A stretch of 6,534 nt of DNA from Competibacteraceae bacterium UBA2788 (GTDB lineage: Bacteria; Pseudomonadota; Gammaproteobacteria; Competibacterales; Competibacteraceae): NCBI GenBank assembly GCA_002352185.1, contig DEHY01000132.1:1-6534 (forward strand). The letters are read 5' to 3'. The notes beneath the pieces were generated by a model. It worked only from the letters and a program-made list of their open reading frames with translations. It was not told the origin of the DNA and did no database searches. This document shows, in pieces, positions 5,329 through 6,534 of the stretch (position 1 is its first letter; every line of letters begins with the position of its first letter). The position numbers and the translations under genes are program-made.

Positions 5329-6534
5329 TTACGAACCTGGCGGTGGTGGAGCCGCCGGTTTTTCCGCGCCTCGCGTCATCTGCTCCGCCTGTTCAATCCA
5401 GCCGCCGCCCATCGCCTTGTACAGATTGACCAGAGCTACGAACAGGCTGCCCTGATCCTGCACATATTGCAGTTGTGCGCTATAAAGGTTGCGCTCGGCG
5501 TCCACCACCGTCAGGTAATCGGAATAGCCGTTCTGGTAGCGGAGCGTCGCCAGGTCCAGATAGCGTTGCAACGCCTTGACCTGCGCTGCCTCGTCCTTCA
5601 ACTGCTCGCGCAGCTTTTTGACCGCGATCAGACTATTGTCCACCTCGGCGAAGGCGTTCTGAATCACCTGCTGGTAATTCAGCAAGGCTTGTTGCTGGAC
5701 CGCTTCCGCGACCTGCAACTGGCCGGTCAGGGCGCCGCCGGTGAAGATCGGCTGCGCCAGGGTGCCGGCGAATTGCCAGGTTCGGGATGGACCCTTGAAC
5801 AGATCGGACAGGTCGGTGCTGGCGTAGCCGAACAGGCCGGTGAGCGAGATGCTGGGGAAGAATGCCGCCTTGGCCACGCCGATCTGGGCGTTGGCGGCGA
5901 TCAGCTGCTGCTCGGCCTGGCGAATGTCCGGGCGGCGTTCCAGCAGCTCGGACGGCAATCCGCCGGGCACTTGTGGCAAGGTCAGTCGATCCAGAGGCAC
6001 GCCCCGGGCGATCTGGCCGGGGTTGCGCCCCAGCAGCAGGTTGATGGCATTCTCCTGCTGGGCGATCTGCCGCTCTAGAAGGGGCACCTGCACCGCAGCA
6101 TTCTGATATTCGGCTATCGCCTGCTGGTAATCCAGCTCCGAAATCAGCCCCGCCTTGAAGCGCAGGCCGTTGATCCGCACCGATTCGCTGCGGGTTCTCA
6201 AGGTCTCCCGGGTTACGGTCAACTGCTTGTCGTAGTCGAGCAATTGCACGTAACTGTTGGCCAACTGGCTGACCAGGGTCAGAATCACCGTGCGCCGGGT
6301 TTCCTCGGTGGCGAGCAGGTCGGCGCGGGCCGCTTCGGTGGCGTTGCGCAGCTTGCCCCACAGGTCCAGCTCGAACGACACGCCCAGATTGATCTGGAAG
6401 GCGTTGACCGGGTTCGCGCCCGGCGTAACACCTCCGCTCTCACTATTAAGGGTACGCGCCGCGTCGGCGTTGGCGCCCACCTGCGGGAACTGCCCGGAGC
6501 GGGTTACACCATAGCGGCCCATGTACTCTTCCAC
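5329..6534 (-). CDS. Outer-membrane efflux protein, NodT/TolC-like family, 5'-truncated
   Basis: The frame is open from the right edge down to the TAA at 5329-5331; 401 residues are visible, whereas the family is usually about 450-500. The missing part should hold the signal (often lipoprotein) peptide and first helices. The edge codon is GTG, but it lies in a VEEYMGRYGVTRS stretch typical of the interior, so it is not the start. Two OEP repeats are present: the first, to about residue 170, contains FELDLWGKLRN (54-64) and GLRFKAGLISELDYQQA (123-139); the second, from about 195, contains LPSELLERRPDIRQAEQQL (193-211), the IGVAKAAFFPSISLTGLFG stretch (218-236), AQPIFTGGALTG (260-271) and LRYQNGYSDYLTVVDAE (331-347), the counterpart of the first repeat's GLRF segment. 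The family forms trimeric outer-membrane channels with long periplasmic helical tunnels that accept an adaptor and an RND or other pump. The C-terminus ends in a proline-rich tail (PPPPGS). Its operon partners, probably an adaptor and pump, would lie upstream on this strand, beyond the window. It converges on the adaptor gene at 4094-5104, so the two are not in one operon. Confidence 0.94.
   Translation of the reverse strand: MEEYMGRYGVTRSGQFPQVGANADAARTLNSESGGVTPGANPVNAFQINLGVSFELDLWGKLRNATEAARADLLATEETRRTVILTLVSQLANSYVQLLDYDKQLTVTRETLRTRSESVRINGLRFKAGLISELDYQQAIAEYQNAAVQVPLLERQIAQQENAINLLLGRNPGQIARGVPLDRLTLPQVPGGLPSELLERRPDIRQAEQQLIAANAQIGVAKAAFFPSISLTGLFGYASTDLSDLFKGPSRTWQFAGTLAQPIFTGGALTGQLQVAEAVQQQALLNYQQVIQNAFAEVDNSLIAVKKLREQLKDEAAQVKALQRYLDLATLRYQNGYSDYLTVVDAERNLYSAQLQYVQDQGSLFVALVNLYKAMGGGWIEQAEQMTRGAEKPAAPPPPGS

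Noticed and set aside
5467..6078. 203-codon open frame on the + strand opposite the outer-membrane factor
   Set aside because: It is antisense to strongly conserved NodT-family motifs and has no family resemblance of its own.
6532..6534. GTG as start of the outer-membrane factor
   Set aside because: The following residues match the interior of the family, and the signal peptide and first helices would be missing. The gene continues past the window.

Overview
The window looks like GC-rich proteobacterial DNA, most likely from a gammaproteobacterium. This rests on the high-GC codon use, the Gram-negative envelope proteins (a periplasmic adaptor and a NodT-type outer-membrane factor) and the b561-type cytochrome. 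Species cannot be read from the sequence.

Four genes run left to right on the + strand with very short gaps (12, 22 and 3 bases), so they could form one transcription unit. They are: the 3' part of a Rep_3/RepB-family replication initiator with a long C-terminal extension (1-1026); a membrane-anchored PAS-PAS-GGDEF-EAL cyclic-di-GMP enzyme with every catalytic motif intact (1039-3501); a four-helix di-haem cytochrome b561-family protein (3524-4090); and a HlyD/RND-type periplasmic adaptor (4094-5104). A 224-base convergent intergenic region (5105-5328) follows, with two perfect inverted repeats. The last gene, on the - strand, is a NodT-family TolC-like outer-membrane efflux protein (stop at 5329) whose N-terminus lies beyond the right edge.

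How they could work together: the adaptor and the outer-membrane factor are two of the three parts of a tripartite efflux system. They are convergent, and no inner-membrane pump gene is present, so they may serve different pumps. The cytochrome b561 gene is tightly coupled to the adaptor gene, which suggests co-expression, but a shared function is not established. The initiator beside a c-di-GMP enzyme is the least ordinary arrangement. It hints at a plasmid, chromid or integrated plasmid backbone next to ordinary cargo genes. I see no clear evidence of a wholly new system: each gene belongs to a recognisable family, and the interest lies in the combination, the initiator's extension and the intergenic palindromes.
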